Shown here: positions 1 through 8,603 of the stretch, in pieces
How positions within the stretch are numbered: position 1 is the first letter of the stretch
Layout of the letters: every line of letters begins with the position of its first letter
Source: Rhizobium redzepovicii
GTDB lineage: Bacteria; Pseudomonadota; Alphaproteobacteria; Rhizobiales; Rhizobiaceae
Direction of reading: 5' to 3'
DNA length: 64,000 bases
Assembly: GCF_019793435.1 (NCBI RefSeq)
Contig: NZ_JAILYH010000002.1
Coordinates: 1 to 64,000, forward strand
Notes under the pieces: model-generated
The model's input: only the letters and a program-made list of their open reading frames with translations
Database searches by the model: none
What the model was told of the DNA's origin: nothing
Position numbers and translations under genes: made by a program

Positions 1-22
1 CACAATAAGCATCCAAACAAAA

Positions 23-45
23 AGCCTCCGATGAAACCGGAGGCT
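23..45 (-). terminator. Rho-independent terminator reading leftwards
   Basis: Two 8-base arms, AGCCTCCG and CGGAGGCT, enclose a 7-base loop. On the minus strand the stem is followed by five T residues, the usual form of an intrinsic terminator. It would end a minus-strand transcript entering from the right, although no gene just to the right was identified. Confidence 0.7.
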
Positions 46-52
46 GTTGTAA

Positions 53-105
53 CCCCATCGCAGATGGGGGTCCCGTTTGGACGCCGATCACCCCAAATGC
101 GGGGT
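53..105. other. Two GC-rich hairpins in a gene-free left end
   Basis: CCCCATC/GATGGGG (53-69) and ACCCC/GGGGT (90-105) form two short stems right after the terminator. The stretch from here to about 934 has only overlapping ORFs with no recognisable protein, no consistent codon bias and no good ribosome site. I see no gene in 106-934; it may be decayed DNA. Confidence 0.35.
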
Positions 106-934
106 CCTTATTCCATGCCTAATCACACATTTGGATATTTTGCGTCCATGTGGTTCCCTTTTTGCTCTTAGCGCAGGCCGTTGGACGTGAGGCTCAGCGG
201 GGATGTACGATCTTGGTGAACTCCGGTCAACAGATGCTTATGGTCTATGCCAAAGGCCGGGACGATGTCATGCAATTGGATTTTCGAGATGGTGCGTCCG
301 ATCTAAGTCGGAGGCGCCGCCGATCCAGCAGGATGTTACGATAGGGTCGAAAATACAGTCGATGCCGGTCTCTGGCTTTCGAGAGGTATCGCAAGATGCG
401 GGCGACAGCACAAAAGCGACAGACCGGCCATTACTTGATCACCACCCCAAGCTGCCTCGACCTTGAACGTTGACCTTGCGAAGACCAAGGCTACAACGCT
501 CGCCGCCTCCTGCCGCCTGGTATTGCGCTCGCTCCCTATGCCACTGGATAACCAGCGTGCCGACATTCCCCACCTGAACGCAAGGCGGACTGCCACAAGG
601 TATCGATATCTGCGGCAACCGCCGAAGGCCGGAGCCGATCGGCAGAACTCTCTGTCGTGTCAATATGGTTTGTTCCGGTGGGCAAGAACTCCCATTTGCT
701 TGCCTTCGTGCCATCCCGTGCTGACGCTATTCTCGAGCCGCACCGTGCTTTTTTCCTGTTCGGTCTCGCCTGGCGCCGTTGGAGAGCGCAATCACTACCA
801 CTTCGCAGGACAAGTGTTTAACTTGACGTTCATCGTCTTTAAAAACTCCTGGCGGCGAACGGCTGGGACGTGCGTAGCCATTAACGACGATCCGGTATGC
901 GTTGAACTGAAAGTGGCAAAGCGAAAGTCCGTTG

Positions 935-1159
935 ATGACCCGGTACGAAATTGAGGAGCATGATGGCGGTTGGACGGTAGTAGACCACGCCGCCACACTG
1001 CCCGCCCCCGGCGCGGCTCCCACGCTCCGTACCCGTCTGGAGGCGCAGGCACTTGCCGATTTCCGCAACGGTATGGCGAAGCCCACCGCTGAGCGCATAC
1101 TGCCGCGCCTAGAAAAAATTCGCCTCCTATGGAAAGCGATTTTGGGCGCCAGCCGTTGA
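935..1159 (+). CDS. Small hypothetical protein, 74 aa
   Basis: The frame reads MTRYEIEEHDGGWTVVDH and has the mixed, GC-ending codons of a real gene. The N-terminal 'YEIEEHDGGWTVVD' stretch resembles the short two-strand start of small DUF-type proteins that describe a residue-modified 'query' motif, but I cannot name the family. An in-frame TTG three bases upstream is a possible alternative start. The C-terminal half is basic and probably helical. No neighbour suggests a role. It may be an intact small protein or a remnant in a decayed area. Confidence 0.4.
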   Translation: MTRYEIEEHDGGWTVVDHAATLPAPGAAPTLRTRLEAQALADFRNGMAKPTAERILPRLEKIRLLWKAILGASR

Positions 1160-1400
1160 CTGCCTTACCGGAGACGCCTCAACTCGTCTCCTACGGCACG
1201 TCGCGCCTCTACATCGGAACGAAAGCGTGGGTCGCGTCCCGCCAAATCGCCGTTACCGGAACACGCGACCATCGAAACGGCCAAACAGTAAACGCCTAAG
1301 GCCATGTCCATCCAAACGCCTCAGGGTCGAGGGGGCACCTTCGAGTTATGCGTTGGCGGCAGCATGAGCGCGTGGTTGTCGGCGAACTCGATGATCGTCG

Positions 1401-1661
1401 TCAGTACCTCAGCCGCTTGCCACCCCGCTGCGATAGCACCGCCAACGGGGCCGCGAATTCCAAGCGGAGCTCGTCCTGGCATCGAATGGACCGGTCAGGA
1501 TCGTCTTTGGGGTAGATCCGGGTGGTATATAGTTCGTCCATCTCATCAAAATCGAGCCGGTCGCCCGGACGATCTTCGGCAGGGTCTGGATTGCGCTCGT
1601 AAGCAATTCGGAGATTGCTGATCTCCTCGATGATTGCGTTGTAGACCTCCGACTGAGGCAC
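1401..1661 (-). CDS. Small hypothetical protein, 86 aa
   Basis: Starting at a GTG, the product begins MPQSEVYNAIIEEISNLRIA and has an acidic middle (residues 28-60, many Asp and Glu) and a basic end. Codon third positions are G/C-rich on this strand, unlike the opposite frames, which supports coding. I do not recognise the family. The next upstream minus-strand ORF (1694-1831) stops 32 bases before it, so the two could be co-transcribed. The ORF may be the tail of a larger, damaged gene. Confidence 0.35.
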   Translation of the reverse strand: MPQSEVYNAIIEEISNLRIAYERNPDPAEDRPGDRLDFDEMDELYTTRIYPKDDPDRSIRCQDELRLEFAAPLAVLSQRGGKRLRY

Positions 1662-1693
1662 TGGTTCCTGTCGCTCACCAAAGGCGGTTTCCG

Positions 1694-1831
1694 CTACGCC
1701 ACATCGTCTTCTTCCTTGGTCTTGATGGGATACGAACCGGCGCCGCTACTTTTGTCAGCGGGAATTAAGTGTAGGCGCAGGTTGCTGCTTGTGGTCGCCT
1801 GATTAGGCCCGAAGCTGCGTTGGCCGGGCAT
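1694..1831 (-). CDS. Possible 45-aa peptide
   Basis: An ATG-initiated frame reads MPGQRSFGPNQATTSSN and ends ...PIKTKEEDDVA before a TAG. It is Ser/Thr-rich at the start and charged at the end, with no membrane segment. It lies just upstream of another small minus-strand ORF. There is no clear ribosome site and no family match, so this is a weak call. Confidence 0.22.
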   Translation of the reverse strand: MPGQRSFGPNQATTSSNLRLHLIPADKSSGAGSYPIKTKEEDDVA

Positions 1832-2088
1832 TTGGCGCGGCCGTCGGTTCTTCCCGTCCAGCTACTCTGAAATCATCATCACCGTATGCTCTGAGCCGCA
1901 CTCCCCGATGCTATGAGACCCCGCACCGCTCAGAACACAACGCCGCGTCGTCACCGCGCGCCAACTCCCAAACTGGCCCGCCAGCGAGGGCTTTTTTGAG
2001 GCACGCCCACTGCGGACGCATGCTAGACCTGTTTGGAACCGGCCCTAAGTTTTTTGCTGCGTCGGGGTCGCCACCTTTGGAGGATCGT

Positions 2089-2316
2089 ATGTTCGTGAAG
2101 TTGACCGATGGCACGATAACGCGCTGGATCAATATGGACGTTGTTATCCAGATGCGGTTCGATGACGACAAACATCAGACGGAACTCTTCTTGCTTAGAG
2201 AGCACGGTGGGCCGGTTTTTGTCGATGAGACTCCGGAAGAGATCCGAACACGTATGGACATCGAACTCGAACGCCTGTCCCAAGCGGCAAAAGGTTGTCC
2301 CTGGTTCTTGACGTGA
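2089..2316 (+). CDS. Small hypothetical protein, 75 aa
   Basis: The chosen ATG follows TTGGAGGATCGT, a strong ribosome site, so it is preferred over the in-frame start 93 bases upstream. The protein begins MFVKLTDGTITRWINMDVVI and continues with a beta-rich pattern (MRFDDDKHQTELFLLREHGG) and a charged helix near the end. This is the look of a small single-domain protein that sets ligand or DNA contacts through short strands. I do not know the family. It stands alone upstream of the histidine kinase. Confidence 0.6.
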   Translation: MFVKLTDGTITRWINMDVVIQMRFDDDKHQTELFLLREHGGPVFVDETPEEIRTRMDIELERLSQAAKGCPWFLT

Positions 2317-2535
2317 GGGCAAGATAGCGGTCGCTTGCGGCGACGATCGTCAGGCGGGGTCCAGTATCAAGTAGGGCTGGGGCATCCCGGCGAGGATGGC
2401 GGCGTAATTTGTGGCCTCCTTACCCATCTGTGACAGCATACGTGCATTGCAGGCCTTGCCGTAGCCGACGCGTTACTTGGCCGTCGGCGACGCTATTTGT
2501 CACATATGTCGCGACAAGCATGATTCCCCCTATTA

Positions 2536-3810
2536 ATGTCGGCCTTCTCGCTGGCGCTCATAACGCGGGCGCAACGAAAGCGTTCCATAGCCGCCGAAGA
2601 AGGATCGACGCCCGTGTCCGAACCAGAAGTTCACGAAGAACCCTCGCCCCATCCCGACCGGAAAGCGGCCCCGGTGGAACTCGCCTACAGGCTCCGACAA
2701 CAGCGGATCGCTGCGGACTTCGGCTACTTTGCACTAAAGACGGAAGACCTTGACGAGCTCTTGCAGGAGGCGACGCGGCTTGCCGCTGAAGGACTCGATG
2801 CAACCTTCGCAAAGTATCTGCGGCATTTGGGCGACGGCTCCGGCTTCCTGGTCGCCGCAGGCGTCGGCTGGGGGCCCGGCGTAGTCGGACATGCGACGGT
2901 GGGCGACGATATGGAAAGCCCGGCGGGTTATGCTTTTCATACCGAGAAGGCGGTGATCTCGAACCACCTCTCGAACGAGGAGAGATTTCGAACGCCGGCG
3001 CTACTCGTGGAACATGGTATCAAGCGCGCTTTAAACGTGATTATCCGTTGCGAGGAGCGGCGCTACGGCGTCCTCGAAGTGGACACGCCCGGCGAGGGCC
3101 AGTTCGACGAGTCGGACGTTGCTTTCCTTGAAAGCTTCGCCTCCATGCTCGGGGTCGCAATGCAACGGGCAGAGCGGGAGGCACGGCTTCGGGAGTCGAT
3201 CAGACATCAGGAGGTGCTGACCTTGGAAGCGAGCCACCGCGTCAAGAACTCCCTGAGCATCGTGGCGAGCCTCCTGTCTATGCAGGCCAGGTCAACCGGG
3301 AACGACGAGGCGGCTAGAGCCCTGCAGGAAGCAGGTCAGCGCGTCCAGACGATTGCGTCCCTGCACGACCGCCTGTGGCGCAGCAAGGCAGTGCGAACAG
3401 TCGACCTGGACAAATTTCTGCACGAGCTTTGCGAGCAAGTCATGGCAGCGTCCTCCGGCGTGACGATCTCATGCCGAGTGGACAGCGTCACGGTGTTGAC
3501 AGAGCAGGCGGTGAACGTCGGTCTTCTCGTGAACGAACTTACGACGAACGCGATGAAATACGCCTTCGACGAGGGCGCGACCGGAACGATTGAAGTCGCG
3601 GTCGCGGCCTCGGGCGATGGCACGCTGCGACTTTCCGTCGACGACGATGGCAAAGGTCTGCCTGCCGATTTCGACCCGTCCACCACGAGCAGCCTTGGCG
3701 TCAGGCTGATCACCTCGATCAGCAGGCAGCTTGGCGGCGAACCGAAGTGGGTGAGCCTCTCCCGAGGCACGCGGTTTGCGTTGGAGTTTTCGCCAGCGTC
3801 CGACCTGTGA
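2536..3810 (+). CDS. GAF-domain sensor histidine kinase (HisKA_2 type)
   Basis: A 424-residue soluble kinase that should autophosphorylate on His and pass phosphate to a response regulator. Residues about 55-212 form a GAF-like sensor domain. The HisKA_2 dimerisation domain follows, with the phospho-acceptor H234 in EASHRVKNSLSIVASLL. The ATPase domain has an N box (NELTTNAMKYAF, 333-344), a G1 box (DDDGKGLP) and a late SLGVRLI. There is no membrane segment, so the signal is probably cytoplasmic. The first ATG lacks a good ribosome site. A GTG at 2614 (residue 27), preceded by AAGGA, may be the true start. No partner regulator is adjacent; the receiver genes at 6.6 and 8.6 kb are candidates. 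Confidence 0.88.
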   Translation: MSAFSLALITRAQRKRSIAAEEGSTPVSEPEVHEEPSPHPDRKAAPVELAYRLRQQRIAADFGYFALKTEDLDELLQEATRLAAEGLDATFAKYLRHLGDGSGFLVAAGVGWGPGVVGHATVGDDMESPAGYAFHTEKAVISNHLSNEERFRTPALLVEHGIKRALNVIIRCEERRYGVLEVDTPGEGQFDESDVAFLESFASMLGVAMQRAEREARLRESIRHQEVLTLEASHRVKNSLSIVASLLSMQARSTGNDEAARALQEAGQRVQTIASLHDRLWRSKAVRTVDLDKFLHELCEQVMAASSGVTISCRVDSVTVLTEQAVNVGLLVNELTTNAMKYAFDEGATGTIEVAVAASGDGTLRLSVDDDGKGLPADFDPSTTSSLGVRLITSISRQLGGEPKWVSLSRGTRFALEFSPASDL

Positions 3811-3829
3811 GCACGACGAGATACCGAGG

Positions 3830-3975
3830 TCTATTCGAATAGCCGCGGACCTTGGCATAGGTGGCGATCTGGCTGGCGTCGAGAATCCGGGTCATCTCGA
3901 GATGGGCAGCAAGGTGAATGAACCTAAGCCGCGACCGGCTCGCCTCTGCAGCGGCGACCAGTCGCGAAATCGGAT
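3830..3975 (-). pseudogene. Possible remnant of a periplasmic LTXXQ/Spy-like protein
   Basis: One minus-strand frame contains RLRFIHLAAHLEMTRILDAS followed by QIATYAKVRGYS. This resembles the closing helices of small periplasmic metal- or stress-sensing proteins ('...L.LTPEQIARYDELRGY'). The frame has no sensible start, stop or ribosome site around it, so at best this is a fragment. The rest of 3811-4236 shows nothing else I can support. Confidence 0.25.
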
Positions 3976-4236
3976 TCGGTAGTGGCCCTGCAACGTCGCG
4001 GTGCTGCAGCGGGGCGTTACCCGGAGTGATCCTCGCCGGAGCCTCGTCCTCGGCCGCCGGTCTATGGCGACGGTCGGTGGCCGTGCGCGGCCGGCAGGCA
4101 GTCCGGTCCAATCCGGTGACCGGTCAAAATCGTGGGCTTACATCGACTACAAAGGTGCGGTCGTCGATGCCGGCGACGACGAAGTCGACGAGATAGGTCC
4201 CGACGGAGGCTCCCAGCTAAGAGACCCTGAGCAACG

Positions 4237-4407
4237 TCAGCGAGACGATTCAGATGACGATCCTACCGAACTACCAGGAACCCAAACCCGAGCCGATGTC
4301 TGGTGGCCCGAGGATAGCGCCAGGCTACCGACAATGGCGACCATAGCAATCAGGATGACGACGACGGGAAACGTGACGCCGGACGACTTATCTTCATGGT
4401 AGATCAT
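4237..4407 (-). CDS. Small single-pass membrane protein, 56 aa
   Basis: An ATG preceded by GGGAG six bases away opens a frame with a short charged N-terminus (MIYHEDKSSG). A hydrophobic segment TFPVVVILIAMVAIVGSLAL (residues 12-31) follows, then a Ser-rich polar tail ending SSSESSR. This is the layout of a small inner-membrane protein with one transmembrane helix. It lies 52 bases downstream of the DUF1236 gene on the same strand, but a GC-rich hairpin at 4426-4449 separates them, so it may have its own promoter or depend on read-through. No family is recognised. Confidence 0.55.
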   Translation of the reverse strand: MIYHEDKSSGVTFPVVVILIAMVAIVGSLALSSGHQTSARVWVPGSSVGSSSESSR

Positions 4408-4425
4408 TGATCACTCCCGGTGGGA

Positions 4426-4449
4426 CCGGCGGCGTCTTTGCGCCGCCGG
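4426..4449 (-). terminator. Strong hairpin after the DUF1236 gene
   Basis: CCGGCGGCG and CGCCGCCGG form a perfect 9-base stem with a 6-base loop, 10 bases past the stop of the DUF1236 gene at 4460. It has no clear T-run on the minus strand, so termination may be partial. Confidence 0.6.
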
Positions 4450-4459
4450 GACATGCCTG

Positions 4460-5335
4460 TTAAGCCTCGATGATGTAGACGATCGTAAGGGCATCGGGAT
4501 CGACGATGACGATCCGGCCGTCTGCAAGGATAAAGAAGCGGTAGCTTTCATACTGCGGAACGATCTTCACGATGCGTGGCGGCAGCGGTTCGAGACGAAC
4601 CTTCTTCGGGATCTTCGTTCCGACGGAGACCGTGAAATTCACTTCCTTCACGGGCTCGACATGGACCTCCTTCACCACTGTGCGAATTTCGGTCTGCTGC
4701 TCGACGGAAATGTTGACGTCGGTCTTGGTGTTGGACGTCTGATTGTTCGTCGTGGTGTTGTTGTTGACGTTGGTTTCGGAAGAGCTTTTGTTCGTCGTCG
4801 AAGAGTTCTGATCGGTCGACGGTTTTGATGCATCACCGCTCTGCATGGTGGTGCCGCTCTTCGTGCCCTCAGCAGGCTTGGTTTCGGTGCTGCTCTTCGT
4901 GCCTGAGGTGGCCGAACCGCTTGTATCGGTGCTGCCGGACTTCGCGGCGGGCTTCTGTTCGGTCGTGGCGCCGGCGTCTTGCGATCCGGGTTTGACTTCT
5001 GTCGAGGCCTTGCCGGAGGCCGTTCCACTCGTCGAAGACTTGTCCTTGGAAGGCTGCTCGGCGCTCTTTTTCATACCCGAGCCCTGGCCGGATTTTTGCT
5101 GCGTCGACTGGCCCTTGCCTTGCGGGCAGGCTCCCGAAGCGTCGGGGGTGCAGTCGGTGCCGGTTCCGGTGGCGCTGGAGCCGGACTGCGAACCGGCGCC
5201 AGTCCCCGTCCGGGAACCGGATTGGGCCTGGCCGCCGCTCTTGGTGTCCTGCTGGGCCGCCGCGGGCAGTGTTGCAAGCGGCGATACGCTGAGTGACAGC
5301 GCTGCTACGAGCATGGTGAGATGGTTGCTTTTCAT
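4460..5335 (-). CDS. Exported DUF1236 protein with long Ser/Thr/Gly linker
   Basis: The ATG at 5335 (MKSNHLTMLVAALSL) is chosen because GGAG lies just upstream and it begins a typical signal peptide cleaved near AAAQQ. A low-complexity linker of roughly 170 residues rich in Ser, Thr, Gly, Lys, Gln and Asn follows. The last 90 residues hold the conserved part, ending RFFILADGRIVIVDPDALTI, typical of DUF1236 domains in rhizobia. The product should be periplasmic or surface-associated; its biochemical role is unknown. It is 291 aa, much longer than the two other DUF1236 proteins here because of the linker. It is probably an envelope stress protein. Confidence 0.8.
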   Translation of the reverse strand: MKSNHLTMLVAALSLSVSPLATLPAAAQQDTKSGGQAQSGSRTGTGAGSQSGSSATGTGTDCTPDASGACPQGKGQSTQQKSGQGSGMKKSAEQPSKDKSSTSGTASGKASTEVKPGSQDAGATTEQKPAAKSGSTDTSGSATSGTKSSTETKPAEGTKSGTTMQSGDASKPSTDQNSSTTNKSSSETNVNNNTTTNNQTSNTKTDVNISVEQQTEIRTVVKEVHVEPVKEVNFTVSVGTKIPKKVRLEPLPPRIVKIVPQYESYRFFILADGRIVIVDPDALTIVYIIEA

Positions 5336-5436
5336 GATCAATCTCCGAGGTGTCGGGCACGCGATGCCGCCCCGCATTTTCATGCGCCGCATGCGTGCCC
5401 TGATTGGCGATAGGGGGCGGCTTCAGCCGCACGTGG

Positions 5437-5832
5437 TCACTGAATGACCTGGATGACCTTCCGGGAGGAAGGTTCGACGATCACACGCTGATCGTTGACG
5501 ATCGCGTATGCATATTTCGGGTCGTCGGGAATTGGCGTGACGACCACGGTCTCCGGCAGGGGCTGCCCGACCACGACCTTCTCCTTCACCACGACGCGCG
5601 TGGTCGGGGCAGGAGCCTGCTGAACATAGGTCACCACCTGCTGCGGCGGCGGATCGATGACGCTACCCGCCACGCCGCCGACGATGCCGCCGACAGCAGC
5701 ACCGACCGGGCCGCCGACAATCGCACCTGTTGCAGCACCGCCTACTGCTCCTGTCACCGTCGAAGACTGCGCAAAGGCAGAGGTCGATGCCAACAAGATG
5801 CCTGCGGCGATTCCTACGACTTTGATATTCAT
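5437..5832 (-). CDS. Exported DUF1236 protein with glycine zipper
   Basis: A 131-residue protein with a signal peptide (MNIKVVGIAAGILLASTSAFA) and then a glycine/alanine zipper, GAVGGAATGAIVGGPVGAAV and onward (residues about 28-57), that could insert in or pack against a membrane. The C-terminal DUF1236 segment ends YAIVNDQRVIVEPSSRKVIQ. AGGAGG lies seven bases before the ATG. An EcfG-like promoter is centred near 5887, so the gene is likely part of the general stress response. It sits between the BON gene and the longer DUF1236 gene, all on the minus strand, though gaps of over 100 bases suggest separate transcripts. Confidence 0.82.
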   Translation of the reverse strand: MNIKVVGIAAGILLASTSAFAQSSTVTGAVGGAATGAIVGGPVGAAVGGIVGGVAGSVIDPPPQQVVTYVQQAPAPTTRVVVKEKVVVGQPLPETVVVTPIPDDPKYAYAIVNDQRVIVEPSSRKVIQVIQ

Positions 5833-5874
5833 CTGTTTTCCTCCTTGGATGCGGTTGGTTCCGCTGCGGAGACA

Positions 5875-5899
5875 AACCGGAAGATGGAGGAAGTGTTCC
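5875..5899 (-). promoter_or_regulatory. EcfG-like stress promoter
   Basis: On the minus strand GGAAC, 16 bases, then GGTT. The alphaproteobacterial EcfG consensus is GGAAC-N16/17-CGTT, so this differs by one base in the -10 element. It lies 43 bases before the ATG of the DUF1236 gene at 5832. Confidence 0.5.
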
Positions 5900-5961
5900 A
5901 GAAGTAGGACCTCATGCCGGGGCTTGGTCAGACCTTGGTCCGAGCCGCAGAATTCGGCTGT

Positions 5962-6234
5962 CTACTGCGTGGGAAAACGGCTCAGCATCCGGTCCTGGAC
6001 GTTCTCCCACCCGACGATCATCGCAGCAAGCGAGATGGCTTTGTCGCGGTCCACGGCCTTGGTTATAAAGCCTTCGAGCAGGACGACAGGGCCGAGCATC
6101 CTGATCTCGATGGCACTGCTGTCGATATCCGGATCGGCGGAAAGGGCCGCTTCGATTGTGGCGATCGTGGACGCCGAACTGTGGCCTTGCGAGCAGCGCT
6201 CTTCGTGATTGTAGTTATCGGGGCCAAACTTCAT
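5962..6234 (-). CDS. BON-domain protein, 90 aa
   Basis: The ATG at 6234 follows GGAGGAGAAT, a strong ribosome site, so it is preferred over an ORF start 141 bases upstream. Residues about 20-85 match a single BON domain (TIATIEAALSADPDIDSSAI, then VVLLEGFITKAVDRDKAI and the closing GWENVQDRML). BON domains bind phospholipid or polymer surfaces and are common in osmotic and envelope stress proteins. There is no signal peptide, so the protein is predicted to be cytoplasmic unless it is exported in another way. An 18-base palindrome lies about 80 bases upstream. Confidence 0.78.
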   Translation of the reverse strand: MKFGPDNYNHEERCSQGHSSASTIATIEAALSADPDIDSSAIEIRMLGPVVLLEGFITKAVDRDKAISLAAMIVGWENVQDRMLSRFPTQ

Positions 6235-6311
6235 ATTCTCCTCCTGTTCCGCCCCTCCACGGACGTACACATTACCTCGCATTAGATATGAGCGGCGTGC
6301 CCTGACATCAC

Positions 6312-6333
6312 CAGCCGGACTTAAGTCCGGCTT
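6312..6333. promoter_or_regulatory. Perfect palindrome upstream of the BON gene
   Basis: GCCGGACTTAAGTCCGGC is an uninterrupted 18-base inverted repeat, 20 bases with its flanking A and T. It could be an operator or, with the T residues to its right, a terminator read on the plus strand. The rest of 6235-6589 shows no gene. Confidence 0.5.
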
Positions 6334-6589
6334 TCCCTCGGCACGATCCGGCTTAGATTCTCCTGATCCTTGCAAGGACGTCAGGCTCGTAATCTTGCGA
6401 GGGTGTCAGGGAGGTTCAAGCACGTTGCCCAACTCCAGTCAGAACCTCCCTGACGACTCTCCAACGCCGCGATGGATGCGGAATGCTCTTGCGTTTGGTG
6501 AAGACGATAGAAATCCCGAACGGGCGGCGACCTCGAATCCTTGGCGATCAGCCCGTGCGCCTTCGGCGCCGTCGCTGCGCTATCTCCGC

Positions 6590-7201
6590 CTAGGCGCCCT
6601 GGCGCCATCTGATTGCTGCTTCCGTTCGATTGGTGGCGCCAAGCTTGGAGAGTATTTCGGTCATGTGATGCTTGATCGTTTTCTCCTGGAGGTCCAGACG
6701 GCGCGCGATTTGCTTGTTGGTAAGTCCGCCGGCGACCAGTTCTATCACCTCGGTTTCGCGGGGCGTCAGTGAAGCCGGTCTGTCGAGAAGGGTTTTTTCG
6801 ACCTTGGCGCGCATGCTCGGCGAGATGTACCTCGAGCCTCCGACGACCGTTCGAATGGCCTCAGCAAGTCCGCGTGATCCGATACCCTTGACGATGTATC
6901 CGGCTGCGCCCCGTCGTAGTGCCGCGACAACAGAGTCGACGTCCTCCGAGGCGGTCAGCATCAGGACCTTTGTCTGTGGGCTTCGTGCCAGGATATCGGA
7001 AATCGCGTCGATTCCTCCTCCGGGCATGGACACGTCGAGCAGAAGGACGTCGGGCCTGTGCGACGTCGCCAGCGTGGTCGCGTCATCGGCGCTCGCCCCT
7101 TCGCCTATAACGACGAAATCATCAATTTCGGACAGACTGCGGCTCACCCCTTCTCGAAAAAGAGGGTGGTCGTCCGCGATGGCGATCGTAATGGCTGTCA
7201 A
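6590..7201 (-). CDS. NarL/FixJ-family response regulator
   Basis: A TTG start at 7201 follows GGAGA and gives the standard receiver start MTAITIAIADDHPLFREGV; the longer frame to 7279 has no ribosome site. The product is 203 aa. The receiver domain (1-125) has the acidic pair D10/D11, phospho-acceptor D56 in LLLDVSMPGG, T83 and K105. A LuxR-type helix-turn-helix follows (about 143-200, LTPRETEVIELVAGGLTNKQ). It should activate transcription when phosphorylated. No kinase is adjacent; the HisKA_2 kinase at 2.5 kb is a possible partner. Confidence 0.88.
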   Translation of the reverse strand: MTAITIAIADDHPLFREGVSRSLSEIDDFVVIGEGASADDATTLATSHRPDVLLLDVSMPGGGIDAISDILARSPQTKVLMLTASEDVDSVVAALRRGAAGYIVKGIGSRGLAEAIRTVVGGSRYISPSMRAKVEKTLLDRPASLTPRETEVIELVAGGLTNKQIARRLDLQEKTIKHHMTEILSKLGATNRTEAAIRWRQGA

Positions 7202-7457
7202 GCTGCACTCTCCATCTCCTCGGGCTGAAGAAAAGCCATCTGCGGTCCATCGACTGGCTATTCGGCATAGACATGGCAAGCGTTTGGGAAACGTCTAGAG
7301 ACACTCTATGAGCGACTGAACACTTTTAGTTAGGCCTGCGTTATATCGTGATTTTGCCGCTCGCGGCTTCCACTGTGCAAAGGAACCTTCATGGCCGGAT
7401 AGCCTTTATCGGTCCGATGGGCTCGATCTCATCGGATAATGTTTGAAAGGCAACGAC

Positions 7458-8396
7458 ATGCTCAAAACAATGGCAGCCGGCCTGGCCGCCTTGATCGCCA
7501 TGTACTTGCTCGGCGGCATGAGCGCGAGACATGAGATCTTTCCTTGGCCACAACTTTCCGCGCTGAGGAAAATGGCTGGCGGAGAGAGGGCGGCGGCTCC
7601 AAGCCGTTATGCTTTCGACGCCAAGGAACGACTGATCGCGGATGAATCAAAAACGCTTGTGACCTGCCCGACGCAAACTGACCGAACTGCTGTCTTACTC
7701 ATACTTGGCCAATCGAACGCGGCCAACGACGGTGGACAACGGCACAGGTCAGATTATGGCGCTCGCGTCGTAAATGCCTTTGATAAACGGTGCTTCATCG
7801 CGGCGTCGCCCCTTCTTGGATCGACCGATACCAAGGGAGAGTATTGGACCCTTCTTGCGAACCAATTGATCGCATCGGGACAATATGACAGCGTCATCCT
7901 CGCACCTCTCGCATATTCCGGATCCGAGGTAACACGATGGGCGACAGGCGGTGACCTCAATCCTGTGCTGGTCGATACAGTGAAACAGCTTCAGGATTCG
8001 GATTATCGGATAACGAGCGTCCTCTGGGTGCAAGGGGAGAAGGACCTCGTTATCGGCACCACTGCGGAGACCTATCAGGAACATTTCATATCGATGGTCG
8101 ACACGTTGCGTCAGCACGGCGTCGAAGCACCCGTTTACATTTCGATCGCATCGAAATGCCTCGAACCGAGCAACGGCGGTTTCAAGGAGCATATTCCAGA
8201 CAATGCGATAGTGCGGGCGCAACTGGCGCTGTCAAAAAGCGGCCACGGTATCCGAGAGGGCGTCAATACCGACGTGCTACTCGATCCAGATGACCGCTAC
8301 GACGATTGCCATATCGGGGGCACAGGCGCGGAGAAAGTGTCGCAGGCCTGGCTGAAGCTTCTGCGTAGCGATCGCCGCCTGCAAACCATGCGATAG
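7458..8396 (+). CDS. Membrane-anchored SGNH-type acetylesterase
   Basis: The ATG at 7458 sits behind AAAGG and gives a 312-aa product that starts with a hydrophobic anchor (residues 5-20). The catalytic core resembles the sialate O-acetylesterase-like SGNH family (SASA). It has the nucleophile S86 in LILGQSNAAND, a WVQGEKD block (190-196) and an Asp/His end block DDCHIGGTG with H285. Such enzymes remove O-acetyl groups from sugars, often in polysaccharide modification. The anchor suggests action on the periplasmic side. A glycosyltransferase gene lies about 1 kb downstream on the same strand, which fits a polysaccharide context. Confidence 0.75.
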   Translation: MLKTMAAGLAALIAMYLLGGMSARHEIFPWPQLSALRKMAGGERAAAPSRYAFDAKERLIADESKTLVTCPTQTDRTAVLLILGQSNAANDGGQRHRSDYGARVVNAFDKRCFIAASPLLGSTDTKGEYWTLLANQLIASGQYDSVILAPLAYSGSEVTRWATGGDLNPVLVDTVKQLQDSDYRITSVLWVQGEKDLVIGTTAETYQEHFISMVDTLRQHGVEAPVYISIASKCLEPSNGGFKEHIPDNAIVRAQLALSKSGHGIREGVNTDVLLDPDDRYDDCHIGGTGAEKVSQAWLKLLRSDRRLQTMR

Positions 8397-8603
8397 CCTT
8401 CGCTGAACCGGTTTTCGTACCTTCGCACGCTTCGGCCTCGGGCCCCGATTGTGACGAAGCTGGTGCATCCGTACACGAGACTTTCGAAGGATGCATCGAA
8501 GATCGGCGGCCGTTTCGAACAACGACCGACATAGGTCCCGATCAGAGCAGTGGGTGTTCCCGATCGTACAGTGGAGCCGCCCGATCAAAGGCGCCTCAAG
8601 CGC

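Noticed and set aside
1..130. Clustered short repeats suggesting a CRISPR array
   Set aside because: The hairpins differ in sequence and there are no regularly spaced repeats.
4845..5447. 200-residue plus-strand ORF over the DUF1236 gene
   Set aside because: It is the reverse image of the low-complexity Ser/Thr/Gly linker and lacks a ribosome site; the minus-strand protein has a signal peptide and a known domain.
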